Shown: positions 1 through 7,757, counted from the stretch's first letter. The stretch is 16,795 bases of DNA from CAZECE01 sp964510525 (GCA_964510525.1 CAZECE010000016.1:1-16795), one strand, 5' to 3'. Numbers and translations: made by a program. Notes: generated by a model not told the origin, from the letters alone.

Positions 1-80
1 TTGCCTTTAAGCGTTTATTGATAATCGCTATGCCAGCATCAATGGGGGCTATTGTTGTCGATGGGTTTGATAAAGAATAA
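1..80 (+). CDS. C-terminal end of an unidentified membrane-like protein (5' truncated by window)
   Basis: Only the frame starting at base 3 is open from the window edge. It encodes about 25 residues ending GFDKE before TAA at 78-80. The piece has a hydrophobic run (LLIIAMPASMGAIVV) followed by a short charged tail, as at the end of an inner-membrane protein whose last helix lies near the C-terminus. The other two forward frames are closed by stops within the first 21 bases. I do not recognise the family. It lies to the left of the gene-free repeat region, so it may be the last gene of the host backbone before the AT-rich block, but this is an inference from position only. Confidence 0.4.
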   Translation, partial: AFKRLLIIAMPASMGAIVVDGFDKE

Positions 81-143
81 GTAGGAGTAAATAATACTTG
101 TCAGTTTTGACAAAGGGCTTACTCTATTTTCAATATACTAGTT

Positions 144-374
144 AATTGGTCGGCCCTTTTTGTGGTGGCACAGAACATTCATCCTGCCACCCCGGGGGAG
201 GACACATAGGTCCTCCCCTACAGAGGGTTTTGCAATGGTTTAAAACGATGGCCACATTACAGAAATGACCTAACAAGACTGTGCATTTGACCTTCGCTTC
301 GCTCGGCAAATTACAGCGGCATTACTGGCTGCCTAAATCGGACTTAAAAACCTATTTTTCACGGCCGACTAATT
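144..374. repeat. Possible 231-bp inverted-repeat (MITE-like) element in the gene-free stretch 81-438
   Basis: The 358 bases between the first stop codon and the ATPase gene hold no convincing gene. AATTGGTCGGCC at 144-155 and GGCCGACTAATT at 363-374 are inverted repeats (11 of 12 match) that bound a 231-bp segment. Inside are two hairpins: GGTGGCA at 164-170 with TGCCACC at 185-191, and a perfect 9-bp stem GGGGAGGAC at 195-203 with GTCCTCCCC at 210-218. The right half has a TTCGCTTCGCTCGG run. No clear target-site duplication is visible, so a miniature transposable element is only one reading. An intergenic repeat or structured RNA is also possible. Bases 112-118 and 153-159 could form a weak terminator stem for the left gene. 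Confidence 0.35.
195..218. repeat. Perfect 9-bp hairpin
   Basis: GGGGAGGAC (195-203) and GTCCTCCCC (210-218) are perfect complements around a 6-base loop. It sits 4 bases to the right of another 7-bp inverted repeat (164-170/185-191). No T-run follows on either strand, so it is not a standard intrinsic terminator. It is the most stable structure in the gene-free stretch and is G+C-rich in an AT-rich setting. Confidence 0.55.
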
Positions 375-380
375 GGGTTT

Positions 381-408
381 TTGGTATATCATAAGGCTTT
401 AGTGTAAT
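381..408 (+). promoter_or_regulatory. Candidate sigma-70 promoter of the ATPase/MscS cluster
   Basis: TTGGTA at 381-386 (4 of 6 to TTGACA) and TGTAAT at 403-408 (5 of 6 to TATAAT) are 16 bases apart and end 30 bases before the first ATG of the five-gene cluster. It is the best-placed promoter-like pair I could find there. It also starts only 7 bases after the right arm of the inverted-repeat element, so the element could have brought the promoter. Similar pairs arise by chance in AT-rich DNA. Confidence 0.3.
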
Positions 409-438
409 GAGACCTTAAAGTCATGAGAGTTTAGAGCG

Positions 439-2931
439 ATGCAAACAAGGCTAGCGGGCTTGAGTAATCTGTCGCCAATCATGGTTTTTATGTCGTTAAT
501 TTTGGCGCTTTTGTTGTCTGTTCAGTCCGGCCCTGCTTTTTCATATCAGCTGGCTAAGGTTGATACCTCTGATGTTGAGCCTAGCGATAATTCACTTAAT
601 GAACCGGTACTTTCTCATAAGAAAAGACTTCAAAACGAACAATCCCAAGCGGTAATATTAAACGAAGTCCATTACGCCAGTTTTTCTGGAAGCATCACTT
701 ATTTAGAAAAAGCTTTCGCTGAGCTTTCTGAGCAAATCAATCAAGCGGAACCCGCACGCCAAGAACACCACCTGAAATTAATCAAAATTTGGCGAGAGAC
801 TTACCAAATTCATAAGTCTTTGGCTATAAGTCCGGATTTGGCTAGCCAGGATGAAGCTGTCTTAAATTTGTCTAAACAAATACGGTTTTTATTTAATCAA
901 ATTTCAACATTACGAGCCCATGAAATTCAAACTCACGGCGCTTATCAGGTTTATCAAGGGTATAACGAAGACTATATTAATGATTTATGGCGCGAAATCG
1001 AATCAGTACCCGTTCGTTGGTTTGGTATTGTACAAGAAGTATTGTCGGTTTTAATTTTAAATCAACAAACCCCTTTATCTCGAAAAGCAACGGTACTGCA
1101 TACCTTAGAACTCATGGCGACTGAGTTCAGTAAAGCTTTTCTATACCTTGTTTTAGGTTTTGTCCTCTTTAGATTGACAAAAAAAGTCACAAGAAAAACA
1201 AAGCAAATCATGACGCAAATGGCTAAAAAAGGCGTTCATGATAAGTTATCCAGATCACGCTCTATGAGCCTGCGTCGATTTTATCCTTATTTTAAATGGT
1301 TTATTTTTCTCATCTATATTTATATTGGTGAGTATTTACTAGTAAATGGGCGTTTTCATGTATTGAGTTTCTTGGTTCCGTATATTTTATACTACGCTTG
1401 GTTTCGAATTATTAGAATTACGATTACACAGGTGTTGGCTTCAGGGGTCCAGTTTCCTGACGCATTCAGCCTTGATCAGGCGCAAAACAAGCTATCTTGG
1501 ACAGCTAAATGGCTATCATTGTATGCTTTTTGGATCGTTATCCTCATTCACACCATCAAAACCATTACAGGGGAAGGGCTGTTTTTCCAATTATTCAATC
1601 AAGCCAGCCGTGTAATAACTTTTTTCGTGTTGGTTTTTATCGCCTATGATTGGCGCACCGTTTTAAATAAACTCACTGAAATTCATTTAAGGGGTTGGCC
1701 CCAAAAAATTGCTAAAGAACTGATTTCTGGTTGGCGTTCATTGATTTTTTCGTTAGTTCTTGCTGTGTTTTTTGTGCTTTTCATCAGTTTGTCTCGACTG
1801 TATCGCTGGAGCGAACGTTTTGACATTATAAGAAGATTGTCGGCTAATTTATTTCGGCGTCAAATTGAATCCAGTACGAACTCTGCATCAACGAATTACA
1901 ACGTACCTAAAGATTATAAGCGCGCTTTTCTGGAGGCTAACATCTCCAAAAAAAATCAATTGAGTAATGGTCAAAAGGAAATTTATCACAGCATGCGCCA
2001 GGCTATCGTCAATTGGCTGAATAACGATAGTGATGATAAGTTGTCAGCTATCATTGGTGAGCAAGGTTCCGGAAAGTCACAAGTAGCAGAGTTTTTGCTA
2101 AAAGAATTTGAAAGTGATTATCAAACTGAGATTATTAAAATTCAAAAAAGAAATATCTTAAACGCGCAATTAGAAGACATTAATGCCTTAGTCAATTTTC
2201 AGCAAGACAGCGAATCAAAATCAAAAAAAATTATCGTGATAGAACAAGTCGAAAATCTTTTTATCTCAACGGTAGGTGGTTTTGATGTCTTTATAACGCT
2301 GTTAGATAAAATTCAATATGAAAATAAACAGTGTTTTTTTATTTTTGTATTCAACAGCCATGTGTGGGATTACCTAGATTTGAAATTTAAGTCTGTAGAT
2401 TATTTTGCGGCAATTCATAAAATACCCGAATGGTCTGAGGCTGAAATCAAAACGTTAATCTTAGCACAGCACGAAATATCCGGTTATACGTTAAATTTTG
2501 ATGAAATCATTGAGGCGGCTAAAGGCGAGTCTGACTACGACTCTATAACTTATATTGAGGATAAGTTTTTTAGGTTGCTGAGAGAGGAGTCCAAAGGCAA
2601 TCCTGCGGTTGCAAAAGATTTGTGGCTTGGGTGTTTAAGCTATATGGGGAATAATAAATTAAAGGTCAGTATCCCAAAAGACCGTATTGATACTATGATC
2701 TTACCGGAGAGCTTTTATTTTGTGTTGGCATGCATTGTTCGTCATTGGTGTATTAATGAAGCTGATATTATAGCAACAACTGATTTGCCGCCCACAGTGG
2801 TTAGAAGTGTGCTAAAAAGCTGTCAAAAACAAGGGTATATCAGTCAGGCTAACAGTAGTTATAAATTGAATTTGCATTGGCAACATTCAATTTTATCGAC
2901 TTTACGCCGAAAGAACTTTATCTACAGTTAA
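439..2931 (+). CDS. Inner-membrane protein with periplasmic helical domain, six TM segments, cytoplasmic AAA/STAND-like ATPase and winged helix
   Basis: 830 residues; no named family recognised. A hydrophobic signal-like segment (about 15-35) precedes a helical, charged region (about 37-230), probably periplasmic. Six hydrophobic segments follow at about 234-246, 285-303, 307-325, 358-377, 389-405 and 434-455. The cytoplasmic part carries a clear Walker A, GEQGSGKS (540-547). The Walker B strand is IIVIEQ (598-603), with E-Q where D-E is usual. FVFNS supplies a sensor-1-type Asn (639) and GNP (720-722) resembles the sensor-2 region of ORC/STAND ATPases. A winged-helix-like end follows (about 765-830; LPPTVVRSVLKSCQKQGYIS). 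It leads a five-gene run and ends 48 bases before an MscS gene in the same reading frame. I infer an ATP- or ligand-dependent partner of the downstream channels. The start is the first ATG; the ribosome site is weak. Confidence 0.8.
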   Translation: MQTRLAGLSNLSPIMVFMSLILALLLSVQSGPAFSYQLAKVDTSDVEPSDNSLNEPVLSHKKRLQNEQSQAVILNEVHYASFSGSITYLEKAFAELSEQINQAEPARQEHHLKLIKIWRETYQIHKSLAISPDLASQDEAVLNLSKQIRFLFNQISTLRAHEIQTHGAYQVYQGYNEDYINDLWREIESVPVRWFGIVQEVLSVLILNQQTPLSRKATVLHTLELMATEFSKAFLYLVLGFVLFRLTKKVTRKTKQIMTQMAKKGVHDKLSRSRSMSLRRFYPYFKWFIFLIYIYIGEYLLVNGRFHVLSFLVPYILYYAWFRIIRITITQVLASGVQFPDAFSLDQAQNKLSWTAKWLSLYAFWIVILIHTIKTITGEGLFFQLFNQASRVITFFVLVFIAYDWRTVLNKLTEIHLRGWPQKIAKELISGWRSLIFSLVLAVFFVLFISLSRLYRWSERFDIIRRLSANLFRRQIESSTNSASTNYNVPKDYKRAFLEANISKKNQLSNGQKEIYHSMRQAIVNWLNNDSDDKLSAIIGEQGSGKSQVAEFLLKEFESDYQTEIIKIQKRNILNAQLEDINALVNFQQDSESKSKKIIVIEQVENLFISTVGGFDVFITLLDKIQYENKQCFFIFVFNSHVWDYLDLKFKSVDYFAAIHKIPEWSEAEIKTLILAQHEISGYTLNFDEIIEAAKGESDYDSITYIEDKFFRLLREESKGNPAVAKDLWLGCLSYMGNNKLKVSIPKDRIDTMILPESFYFVLACIVRHWCINEADIIATTDLPPTVVRSVLKSCQKQGYISQANSSYKLNLHWQHSILSTLRRKNFIYS

Positions 2932-2979
2932 TTTGAAAACAGCATTTCGTCAATTTCAATCGGCTCACTAAATCGTAAT

Positions 2980-3801
2980 ATGGAAAATACAGTGCAATCC
3001 AGCTTTGATTATTTTATTGGCCTAATCAATTTAAAAAGTATTTTTTTGATGATTATTGGTTTGTCGATTTTGGTTATTTGCGTTAAATACATCAATCGAT
3101 TTTCAAAACAGCTGCAAGATCAATTACCTTCAAATCGATTGTTTATATTACAAGTGACAGCTGTTTTTGTTTTTATTCTTTACACCATAGGAAGTATTTT
3201 GATCGTTTACTCTACGTTACAACCACCAAAAGAATTGCTCATTGCATTTGGTGGCAGTGCGGCTGTGGCTATTGGTTTTGCGGTTAAAGATTATGTGTCT
3301 TCGGTTGTCGCGGGATTTGTTTTGCTATTTGATAAACCTTTTCAGGTGGGTGATCGTGTTAGCTTTGATGGTGCTTACGGAGAAATAGTTGGTATTGGTT
3401 TGCGTGTTGTGCGTCTGGTAACTTTGGATGATAATTTAGTGACAATACCAAATTCTAAATTTGTAACCGAAGTCGTGGCCAGTGGTAATTCTGGTGCGAT
3501 GGACATGATGGTCGTGATTAAATTTTATTTGTCACATGATGCGGATTTGCGATTGGCGCGCTCTGTCGTACAGGAGGTAGTGGAAACCAGTCGTTATGTT
3601 TATCTTAAAAAAAACATTGCTATTAACTTTTCAGAACAACAAGAAGGGATGCAGTTTTGGGTTCAATTGACTGTTAAAGCCTATGTTTTTGATGTGCAAT
3701 ATGAAAAAGCTTTTGAAACAGATGTGACGTTGCGTACCGGAGAGGCTTTTAAACGTTTAAATATATCACGCCCTTGTATCGGCTCACTTCTTATGAATTG
3801 A
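2980..3801 (+). CDS. Small-conductance mechanosensitive channel, MscS family (short form)
   Basis: 273 residues, close to the 286 of E. coli MscS. Three hydrophobic segments lie at about 18-38, 54-80 and 86-117. The last is the pore-lining helix, rich in Gly and Ala (AFGGSAAVAIGFAVKDYVSS), followed by the MscS beta-domain signature (DKPFQVGDRVSFDGAYGEIV, then TLDDNLVTIPNSKF). The family forms heptameric inner-membrane channels that open under membrane tension to release solutes on hypo-osmotic shock. The reading frame stays open back to the TAA of the upstream ATPase gene, with 16 sense codons between that stop and this ATG. No strong ribosome site precedes the ATG, so translation may be coupled or partly dependent on the upstream gene. 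Family assignment is firm; gating by the ATPase neighbour is inference. Confidence 0.93.
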   Translation: MENTVQSSFDYFIGLINLKSIFLMIIGLSILVICVKYINRFSKQLQDQLPSNRLFILQVTAVFVFILYTIGSILIVYSTLQPPKELLIAFGGSAAVAIGFAVKDYVSSVVAGFVLLFDKPFQVGDRVSFDGAYGEIVGIGLRVVRLVTLDDNLVTIPNSKFVTEVVASGNSGAMDMMVVIKFYLSHDADLRLARSVVQEVVETSRYVYLKKNIAINFSEQQEGMQFWVQLTVKAYVFDVQYEKAFETDVTLRTGEAFKRLNISRPCIGSLLMN

Positions 3802-3829
3802 ATCATGCCATTATAATTTGGAAGCACTT

Positions 3830-4822
3830 ATGAATGCATCGGAAGATCTGAAAGAGACCCCTTTAATGTGGGTTTATGAGTTTCAACAACAAGGAGTCGG
3901 AAAAAAGGTCGATCGAATACCTTCGTCTTTAAATGATCTCCCAAAAGATCGATTTTATTGGTTCCATTTGGCTTATGATGCGCCAACCAGTGAGCAGTGG
4001 TTAGGTCATCAAGGCGTGGAGCCTCTCGTGATCGACGCGATTACGGCTTCAGAAACGCGCCCTAGAACGCTGGCTATCGAAGAAGGATTCTTAATCATCT
4101 TACGTGGGATTAATAAAAACGAAGGGGATGATCCTGAAGATATGATCTCCGTTCGAATATGGGCAAAAGACAATTACATTGTGACTGCTCGCCGAACAGG
4201 ACGAAAACTGGTTTCTTTAACGCTCCTGAGTGACGCTTTTGATTCTGGAAATGCACCGAATTCCGTGAACGATTTTGTTATCACATTAGTGACTCATTTG
4301 ACAAGTCAAATTCATACAGTTGTCGAGCAGTCAGATGAACACCTGGATTCTTTTGAGAATAGGATTGAGCAAGGCGATTCTAATGTTAATCGAGGGCAGA
4401 TTGTTTTGTTGCGACAGCGTGTTGCAGCCATTCGTCGATTTTTGGCACCTCAGAAAGAAGCGCTTGATACCTTGAGCCGGCTGAGAAAATTCTTCTCTGA
4501 AGAAGAGTCACTTCATATTCGTGAACAAACGGATAGGACACTGCGATACATTGAAGAGTTAGATCTATTGAAAGAGCGCTTGTTGGTCATGCAAGATGAA
4601 TTGAGAAGTCAGATATCTGAACAACAAAACATGAGAATGTATGTACTTTCCATCGTTTCGATGATCTTTTTGCCGTTGTCATTTTTGACAGGCGTTTTCG
4701 GAATGAATGTGGCAGGGTTACCTGGAACAGAGAATCCTTTGGCATTTAGCGTATTGGCGTTTGGGATGATCATTTTGGCAATAGCGCTCTTAGTATTTAT
4801 GCGATTAAGAAGATGGCTTTGA
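3830..4822 (+). CDS. zntB: ZntB/CorA-family divalent metal ion transporter
   Basis: 330 residues from ATG 3830, matching E. coli ZntB (327). I chose this start because GGAAG (3820-3824) lies 5 bases before it; a TTG at 3818 also opens the frame but has no ribosome site. The long N-terminal cytoplasmic domain contains a coiled helix (LDSFENRIEQGD...LRQRVAAIRRFLAPQKEALD). Two C-terminal membrane helices follow. The first ends in the family filter motif GMN (291-293), then VAGLPGTENP, which resembles the ZntB version more than classical CorA (GMNFE). ZntB transports zinc (import with protons in recent work; older work said export). CorA transports magnesium. Substrate here is not proven. It is the third gene of the cluster, 28 bases after the MscS stop. 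Confidence 0.88.
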   Translation: MNASEDLKETPLMWVYEFQQQGVGKKVDRIPSSLNDLPKDRFYWFHLAYDAPTSEQWLGHQGVEPLVIDAITASETRPRTLAIEEGFLIILRGINKNEGDDPEDMISVRIWAKDNYIVTARRTGRKLVSLTLLSDAFDSGNAPNSVNDFVITLVTHLTSQIHTVVEQSDEHLDSFENRIEQGDSNVNRGQIVLLRQRVAAIRRFLAPQKEALDTLSRLRKFFSEEESLHIREQTDRTLRYIEELDLLKERLLVMQDELRSQISEQQNMRMYVLSIVSMIFLPLSFLTGVFGMNVAGLPGTENPLAFSVLAFGMIILAIALLVFMRLRRWL

Positions 4823-4838
4823 TAGAGGGATACGATTC

Positions 4839-5618
4839 GTGACATGTGTTTGGGGTGATCAAACCGTTGAACTCGGAAAAAAATTAGCATGGCAGCTGGA
4901 TGATCGTTCAATTGTATTGCATAGGCAAGAAAATGAATGGGTCGTTTGGGATAACAAAGCCCCCATACATTCATCAGAGACCATTCAATTGGTCAGGGAT
5001 GAAGTGGATGAAGGCTCTGATGAAGACAAAAGAAGAATTTTACAAAAAAATACTGAAGATGAGATACGGGTCGATCCATTGCTGGCCGATCGATCATTTC
5101 TAGTCAGGCCGGGTAGTGCTTTGATCATAGCCCCTAATGATACTGTAGAAATCTATGTCAGTACGCCGTTATGGTTTTCCATTAAAACCAAAATGAAAAA
5201 ACTGCTGCTCATTGATGTACCTCTTATTCAACCATCCGACGCTTGGTTTGGACCCTCTACTCTAGAAGGAGAGCTGTGTTACGCAAAATTTACGGATGCA
5301 ACAACCGACGTGCAGAGCATTGAGTGGCGTTGCCATCGAGCGGTAACCAAAATTGTGATTCACAATGTAAAAAAATCAGAACTGCTGATAGAGCGCATTA
5401 ATGTACCCGTCACCATGTTAAGCCTTAATCAAACGGATGATGGGAAGATTCTGACTGAATCCTTAATTGTTAAGTGTGATGCCGATGATAAAACGGTGGA
5501 TATCGTTATTGAAAAACAGCCGCCTCAAGTGTTCGGCAAAACGGTATCGTTAGCAGAGCCAAGAACACCGTCGAACAAACGGAATTTAATTAAAAATCTA
5601 ACCAGTATTTTAGGTTGA
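4839..5618 (+). CDS. DUF432-like soluble protein
   Basis: 259 residues from GTG 4839, chosen because AGAGGGA (4824-4830) lies 8 bases upstream and the preceding stop is only 16 bases away. No signal peptide or membrane segment is seen. The conserved-looking core is RPGSALIIAPNDTVEIYVST, then PLWFSI, PSDAWFGPSTLEGELCYA and HRAVTKIVIHN, with a beta-rich C-terminal half. From memory, the PSD.WFGPST.EGELCYA block is the hallmark of DUF432, a family without known function in archaea and bacteria that I recall being often next to MscS genes. Its place between a ZntB-type transporter and an MscS channel fits a cytoplasmic regulatory or accessory subunit, but that is inference. Confidence 0.75.
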   Translation: MTCVWGDQTVELGKKLAWQLDDRSIVLHRQENEWVVWDNKAPIHSSETIQLVRDEVDEGSDEDKRRILQKNTEDEIRVDPLLADRSFLVRPGSALIIAPNDTVEIYVSTPLWFSIKTKMKKLLLIDVPLIQPSDAWFGPSTLEGELCYAKFTDATTDVQSIEWRCHRAVTKIVIHNVKKSELLIERINVPVTMLSLNQTDDGKILTESLIVKCDADDKTVDIVIEKQPPQVFGKTVSLAEPRTPSNKRNLIKNLTSILG

Positions 5619-5655
5619 TCAATGCACCTCATTCTTGAATTCAGGGGTTAATAAT

Positions 5656-6513
5656 ATGGCAGAAATACTTGATTGGGCTAGATTGGCAGAGCTATTTAAG
5701 CTGCTTGAGTTGGCAAAATTTTTTCCAGTATTGAGAGCATTTATGCTACTTGTAGTTGGTTATATTCTAGCGCGTGTTGTCAGTGCCAGTGCGGCCAAAC
5801 TCTTAGCAAAAAGGCTTACAACGCACGTCCTGGTGATCATTAAAAAGGTTCTGTTTTATGGATTGTTGATCTTATTTTTGATTTCAGCGCTGCGGCAACT
5901 GGGATTTGATTTAAGTGTTTTGTTGGGAGCGGCTGGAATTTTAACGGTTGCCATCGGTTTTGCTTCTCAAACATCGGCCTCAAATTTAATAAGTGGGGTT
6001 TTCTTGATGATAGAACGGCCTTTTTCAATTGGCGATATTATCAGAGTTGGCACGACGCAAGGCGAGGTGATTTCAATTGATCCGCTTTCTGTGAAATTAC
6101 GCACGATGGATAATTTGTTTGTGCGTATTCCGAATGAAACCATGATCAAATCGGAAGTTACCACTCTGACCCGATTTCCAATTCGCAGAATTGATCTACA
6201 AGTAGGAGTGGCTTACAAAGAAGATCTTAATTTAGTGAAAAAAGTTTTGGATAAAGTAGCTGCAGACAATCCGGCATGTCTAGATGAACCTTCGCCACTG
6301 TTCATATTGCAGGGATTCGGTGCTTCATCGGTTGATATTCAGTTTTCAATTTGGGTCCGACGCGAACGCTTTGTCGAGATAAGAACGGATATGTATAAAA
6401 AAATTAAACAAGCTTTTGATGAGCAGGGTATCGAGATTCCATTCCCGCATGTCAGCTTGTATGCCGGTGAAGCAACAAAGCCCTTTTTGGTTAAAAGCGA
6501 GGCTGCTTCTTGA
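5656..6513 (+). CDS. Small-conductance mechanosensitive channel, MscS family (second copy)
   Basis: 285 residues from ATG 5656, almost exactly the length of E. coli MscS. AGGGG (5643-5647) lies 8 bases upstream of this ATG; an in-frame TTG at 5635 has no ribosome site. Hydrophobic segments lie near 20-45, 62-82 and 90-125. The pore helix is GAAGILTVAIGFASQTSASN followed by LISGVFLMIERPFSIGDIIR and the beta-domain run PLSVKLRTMDNLFVRIPNET. The C-terminal cytoplasmic cage ends with EIPFPHVSLYAG, the usual MscS end motif. It differs clearly from the channel at 2980-3801 (FASQTSASN against FAVKDYVSS), so the two are not a recent duplication and may serve different set points. It closes the five-gene run, 37 bases after the DUF432-like gene. 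Confidence 0.93.
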   Translation: MAEILDWARLAELFKLLELAKFFPVLRAFMLLVVGYILARVVSASAAKLLAKRLTTHVLVIIKKVLFYGLLILFLISALRQLGFDLSVLLGAAGILTVAIGFASQTSASNLISGVFLMIERPFSIGDIIRVGTTQGEVISIDPLSVKLRTMDNLFVRIPNETMIKSEVTTLTRFPIRRIDLQVGVAYKEDLNLVKKVLDKVAADNPACLDEPSPLFILQGFGASSVDIQFSIWVRRERFVEIRTDMYKKIKQAFDEQGIEIPFPHVSLYAGEATKPFLVKSEAAS

Positions 6514-6572
6514 ATGAAATTACGTCTTTAGTCAGTATGTCCAGTTCGTCTGGATTAGAATCAAAGTCTTGT

Positions 6573-7535
6573 TCAAAGCCAGCTGTTGAGAAGAATGCCA
6601 AAGCTAACGCTGGTGGTCGACCTATCATAATCAATTAAGCTTTCACCGTAGCCATTGAAACCCGTGATGATGGTTTTGAATTTATCAGACAGAGGGATAA
6701 GCCAGTTCATTTCGATTGCCCCGCGTTGTTCCGCGCGTAGATTGTGTCTGAACATAAAGCTGACCTCTTGCTGTAACCAGAATCCGGTCATTCTAAATTC
6801 AAAGTGCCCTAAGTACTTTTCAATGTCTGGATTGTCATCACCGCGGGAATTGGCACCTCCTTTTTTCGCGGATTCCGGAATTCTCCACCATGGCGTTAGC
6901 TCGTATACCCAATCATTTTTTTCAAGTGTCAATACGGTGTACAGTCTATCCCAGCTGCGAGACAGCTCGCCACTTCGGCCATTCGATTCGTGTGATATAC
7001 CAAGACCAATTAATCCCAAGTCTATCGGTAAATCAATCAGTTCTATTGGTGCTCTCCAAAACACCTCTGGGATGTAGACATTTTCTCTAAACGGTCTTGA
7101 ATTATCACTCGCGTAGATTTGCCAAAAAGCCTTTTGAGTAAACCCAAAAAAAACGGAATCCTGGTCCATAAAGATGCCTTTTGCCATAGGGATTTTGACG
7201 CTAAATTGAAAACGGCCTTCAACGTTTTTAAGTGTTCTTGCGTCCCCGACTAATTCTTCGCTGTTTTGAAAAGCATCGCGATTGAAATTTTTGGTATAAA
7301 CAATGGGTAAGAAATAATTCGGTCGGAATGTGCTTATGGAATAGAAGTGTTTATTTTTGGCATCATCGGCCTGAATTCTGGTTTTGAGTAAAGATTCACT
7401 GGGTTTTTCAGATACATGATCGGTTGAACGTGTTGCTGCATCGGATTCAGAGGGAGTGGGTTGAGCGCTGATATTCGAAAAACCAGAGAAACAGAGAATG
7501 CCGCATGCCACTAACAAAAATCCATCTTTGTTCAT
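6573..7535 (-). CDS. pldA: Outer-membrane phospholipase A (OMPLA), with Asp in place of the triad Asn
   Basis: 320 residues from ATG 7535; a TTG three bases upstream is less likely. A signal peptide (about 1-24, ending SNISA) is followed by a Ser/Thr/Pro-rich linker and the OMPLA barrel. The active-site block GISHESNGRSGELSRSW matches the E. coli NHDSNGRSDPTSRSWN region, giving His182 and Ser184. The triad residue corresponding to E. coli Asn156 is Asp196 here (codon GAT, plus-strand 6948-6950). DDNPDIEKY, GYGESLIDY and a C-terminal LLNSWL are also family features. OMPLA is a dimeric, calcium-dependent enzyme of the outer membrane that hydrolyses phospholipids when lipid asymmetry is lost. 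It is convergent with the MscS gene at 5656-6513, 59 bases away. It could relieve envelope stress together with the channels. Confidence 0.92.
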   Translation of the reverse strand: MNKDGFLLVACGILCFSGFSNISAQPTPSESDAATRSTDHVSEKPSESLLKTRIQADDAKNKHFYSISTFRPNYFLPIVYTKNFNRDAFQNSEELVGDARTLKNVEGRFQFSVKIPMAKGIFMDQDSVFFGFTQKAFWQIYASDNSRPFRENVYIPEVFWRAPIELIDLPIDLGLIGLGISHESNGRSGELSRSWDRLYTVLTLEKNDWVYELTPWWRIPESAKKGGANSRGDDNPDIEKYLGHFEFRMTGFWLQQEVSFMFRHNLRAEQRGAIEMNWLIPLSDKFKTIITGFNGYGESLIDYDRSTTSVSFGILLNSWL

Positions 7536-7593
7536 CAAATACCGCGCTTTTTTGGTTACTTGTCAATTAGGTTGCTTGCCAAAGAGCTACGCG

Positions 7594-7602
7594 ATTATAC
7601 CA
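7594..7602 (-). promoter_or_regulatory. Extended -10 promoter of pldA
   Basis: On the minus strand TGGTATAAT runs from 7602 to 7594, a perfect TATAAT with the extended TGn element. It would start transcription near 7587, about 50 bases before the pldA ATG. The hexamer 17 bases upstream, TTCTTG (7622 to 7617), is a poor -35, which is tolerable for an extended -10 promoter. TTGAGT (7619 to 7614) is a better hexamer but only 14 bases away. Confidence 0.6.
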
Positions 7603-7692
7603 GCTAAGGTGAAACTCAAGAAATTCATCTACTGTAAAAGTAGATTGGCAGTACTACCGAGCAAGAAAGTGATAAAAAAGTTTTGATCACTT

Positions 7693-7721
7693 AAAAAAAA
7701 CGCAGCGGGGTGAGAGCTGCG
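7693..7721 (-). terminator. Intrinsic terminator after the minus-strand sigma factor/Hsp20 genes
   Basis: Reading leftward, CGCAGC (7721-7716) pairs with GCTGCG (7706-7701) around a 9-base loop and is directly followed by eight T residues (7700-7693). It lies 80 bases past the stop of the minus-strand hsp20 gene and in front of pldA, so it should separate the two units. Confidence 0.75.
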
Positions 7722-7757
7722 CTAATGTGGAGAGGCGTTTCATAAACAGCAGCTCTA

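Noticed and set aside
166..180. TGGCAC as the -24 part of a sigma-54 promoter for the ATPase cluster
   Set aside because: The bases at the right distance (ATTCA) do not give the needed TTGC, and the hexamer is part of a hairpin arm.
439..2931. Anti-phage defence reading of the membrane ATPase with winged helix
   Set aside because: No nuclease, protease or other effector domain is seen, and all neighbours are channel or transport proteins, so an osmotic or ionic role fits better.
4609..4974. Open frame of 121 codons on the minus strand
   Set aside because: It lies antisense to the end of the ZntB-like gene and the start of the DUF432-like gene, has no ribosome site and shows no family motif.
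6655..7077. Open frame of 140 codons on the plus strand
   Set aside because: It is the antisense shadow of pldA, whose catalytic motifs are in the minus frame.
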